In this document: piece by piece, positions 5,550 through 6,033 of the stretch
Layout: every line of letters begins with the position of its first letter
Position numbering within the stretch: position 1 is the first letter of the stretch
NCBI GenBank assembly: GCA_023145125.1
Contig: JAGLEK010000409.1
Location: forward strand, 1 to 6,033
DNA: 6,033 nucleotides
Direction: 5' to 3'
Origin: Bacteroidales bacterium
GTDB taxonomy: Bacteria > Bacteroidota > Bacteroidia > Bacteroidales > B18-G4
The notes under the pieces: model-generated
Databases searched by the model: none
The model's input: the letters and a program-made list of their open reading frames with translations, nothing else
Told to the model about the DNA's origin: nothing
Program-made: the position numbers and the translations under genes

Positions 5550-6026
5550 ATGGACAGATACGATCAGGAATTTATGAAGAAGGCCATTCAGCTGGCGAAG
5601 GAAAATGTAAGCTCCGGCAAGGGAGGCCCGTTTGGTGCCATTGTTGTCAAAGACGGAAAGATCATAGCCGAGGCAATGAACGAAGTGACATGCTGTGACG
5701 ATCCTACTGCCCATGCAGAGATGGTGGCGATCCGCCGTGCCTGCCGGGAGTTAAAAACCTATCAGCTTACAGGTTGCGAGATATACAGCAGCTGCGAACC
5801 ATGCCCCATGTGCCTGGGCGCTATCTACTGGGCACGCCCCGACCGTGTTTATTATGCCGGCACACGCAAAGATGCAGCAGCCTCCGGTTTCGATGATGAC
5901 TTCATATACGATGAGATGGAACTTCCGCCAAAAGACCGAAAGATCCCGTTCATCAATTTAATGCGCAATGAAGCTGTTGAGGTATTCAGGGAATGGGATG
6001 ATAGTGAGATGAAGGTTAATTATTGA
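5550..6026 (+). CDS. guaD: Guanine deaminase (cytidine deaminase-like fold)
   Basis: A cytosolic zinc hydrolase that converts guanine to xanthine and ammonia in purine salvage or breakdown. The 158-residue protein has the deaminase zinc site: His55 and the proton-shuttling Glu57 in TAHAE, and Cys85 and Cys88 in PCPMC. The surrounding sequence matches remembered B. subtilis GuaD closely (GGPFGAIVVKDG, SSCEPCPMCLGAIYWARP, GFDDDFIY), offset by two residues. Asp116 corresponds to B. subtilis Asp114. The protein ends in Tyr158, corresponding to the C-terminal Tyr156 that enters the active site in the domain-swapped B. subtilis dimer. These features favour GuaD over the tRNA-adenosine deaminase TadA. 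The ATG at 5550 is one base after the aat stop. An in-frame ATG at 5475 would add 25 residues read out of frame through the end of aat and is unlikely. It is the third gene of the operon. Confidence 0.93.
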   Translation: MDRYDQEFMKKAIQLAKENVSSGKGGPFGAIVVKDGKIIAEAMNEVTCCDDPTAHAEMVAIRRACRELKTYQLTGCEIYSSCEPCPMCLGAIYWARPDRVYYAGTRKDAAASGFDDDFIYDEMELPPKDRKIPFINLMRNEAVEVFREWDDSEMKVNY

Positions 6027-6033
6027 TGCTGGA

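Noticed and set aside
5550..6026. tRNA-adenosine deaminase TadA as the identity of the last gene
   Set aside because: The FDDDFIY segment, the ARP after AIYW and the C-terminal Tyr fit guanine deaminase rather than TadA.

Overview
This window looks like an ordinary chromosomal segment of a Bacteroidota (Bacteroidetes) bacterium, probably an environmental Bacteroidales-like lineage. Three things suggest this: start codons lack clear Shine-Dalgarno sequences; candidate promoters fit the Bacteroidetes -7 consensus TAnnTTTG, including two exact matches; and the proteins resemble what I remember of Bacteroidetes family members. No database search was run, so the taxon is an inference.

Layout. Bases 1-103 are non-coding and filled mostly by a degenerate 7-bp-period repeat. 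Two genes then run rightward: an Fsr-type major facilitator transporter (104-1276) and, 15 bp later, a full-length XerD-type tyrosine recombinase (1292-2191). The convergent gap (2192-2281) is almost wholly occupied by two more 7-bp-period arrays. Two leftward genes follow: a small, very acidic protein of unknown function (2282-2740) and, upstream of it, a classical short-chain dehydrogenase/reductase (2752-3570), 11 bp apart and probably one operon. A divergent AT-rich promoter region (3571-3668) carries candidate -7 boxes facing both ways and a 21-bp palindrome. The last three genes form a tight rightward operon: a class III PLP aminotransferase (3669-4859), leucyl/phenylalanyl-tRNA-protein transferase aat (4856-5548, ATGA overlap) and guanine deaminase (5550-6026, 1-bp gap).

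How the genes work together. XerD is a chromosome-dimer resolution enzyme. Aat puts Leu or Phe on protein N-termini for N-degron proteolysis, and the deaminase converts guanine to xanthine. The aminotransferase, SDR and transporter cannot be tied to one substrate from sequence alone. I see no defence island, prophage, CRISPR array, tRNA or rRNA, and no convincing new multi-gene system.

The least explained material is the non-coding heptad-repeat DNA. At least three unrelated 7-mer sequences share the same 7-bp period and fill non-promoter gaps between genes. Secondary points are an internal duplication in the acidic protein, a palindromic candidate operator, and unusual residues in otherwise conserved motifs of the aminotransferase and Aat.
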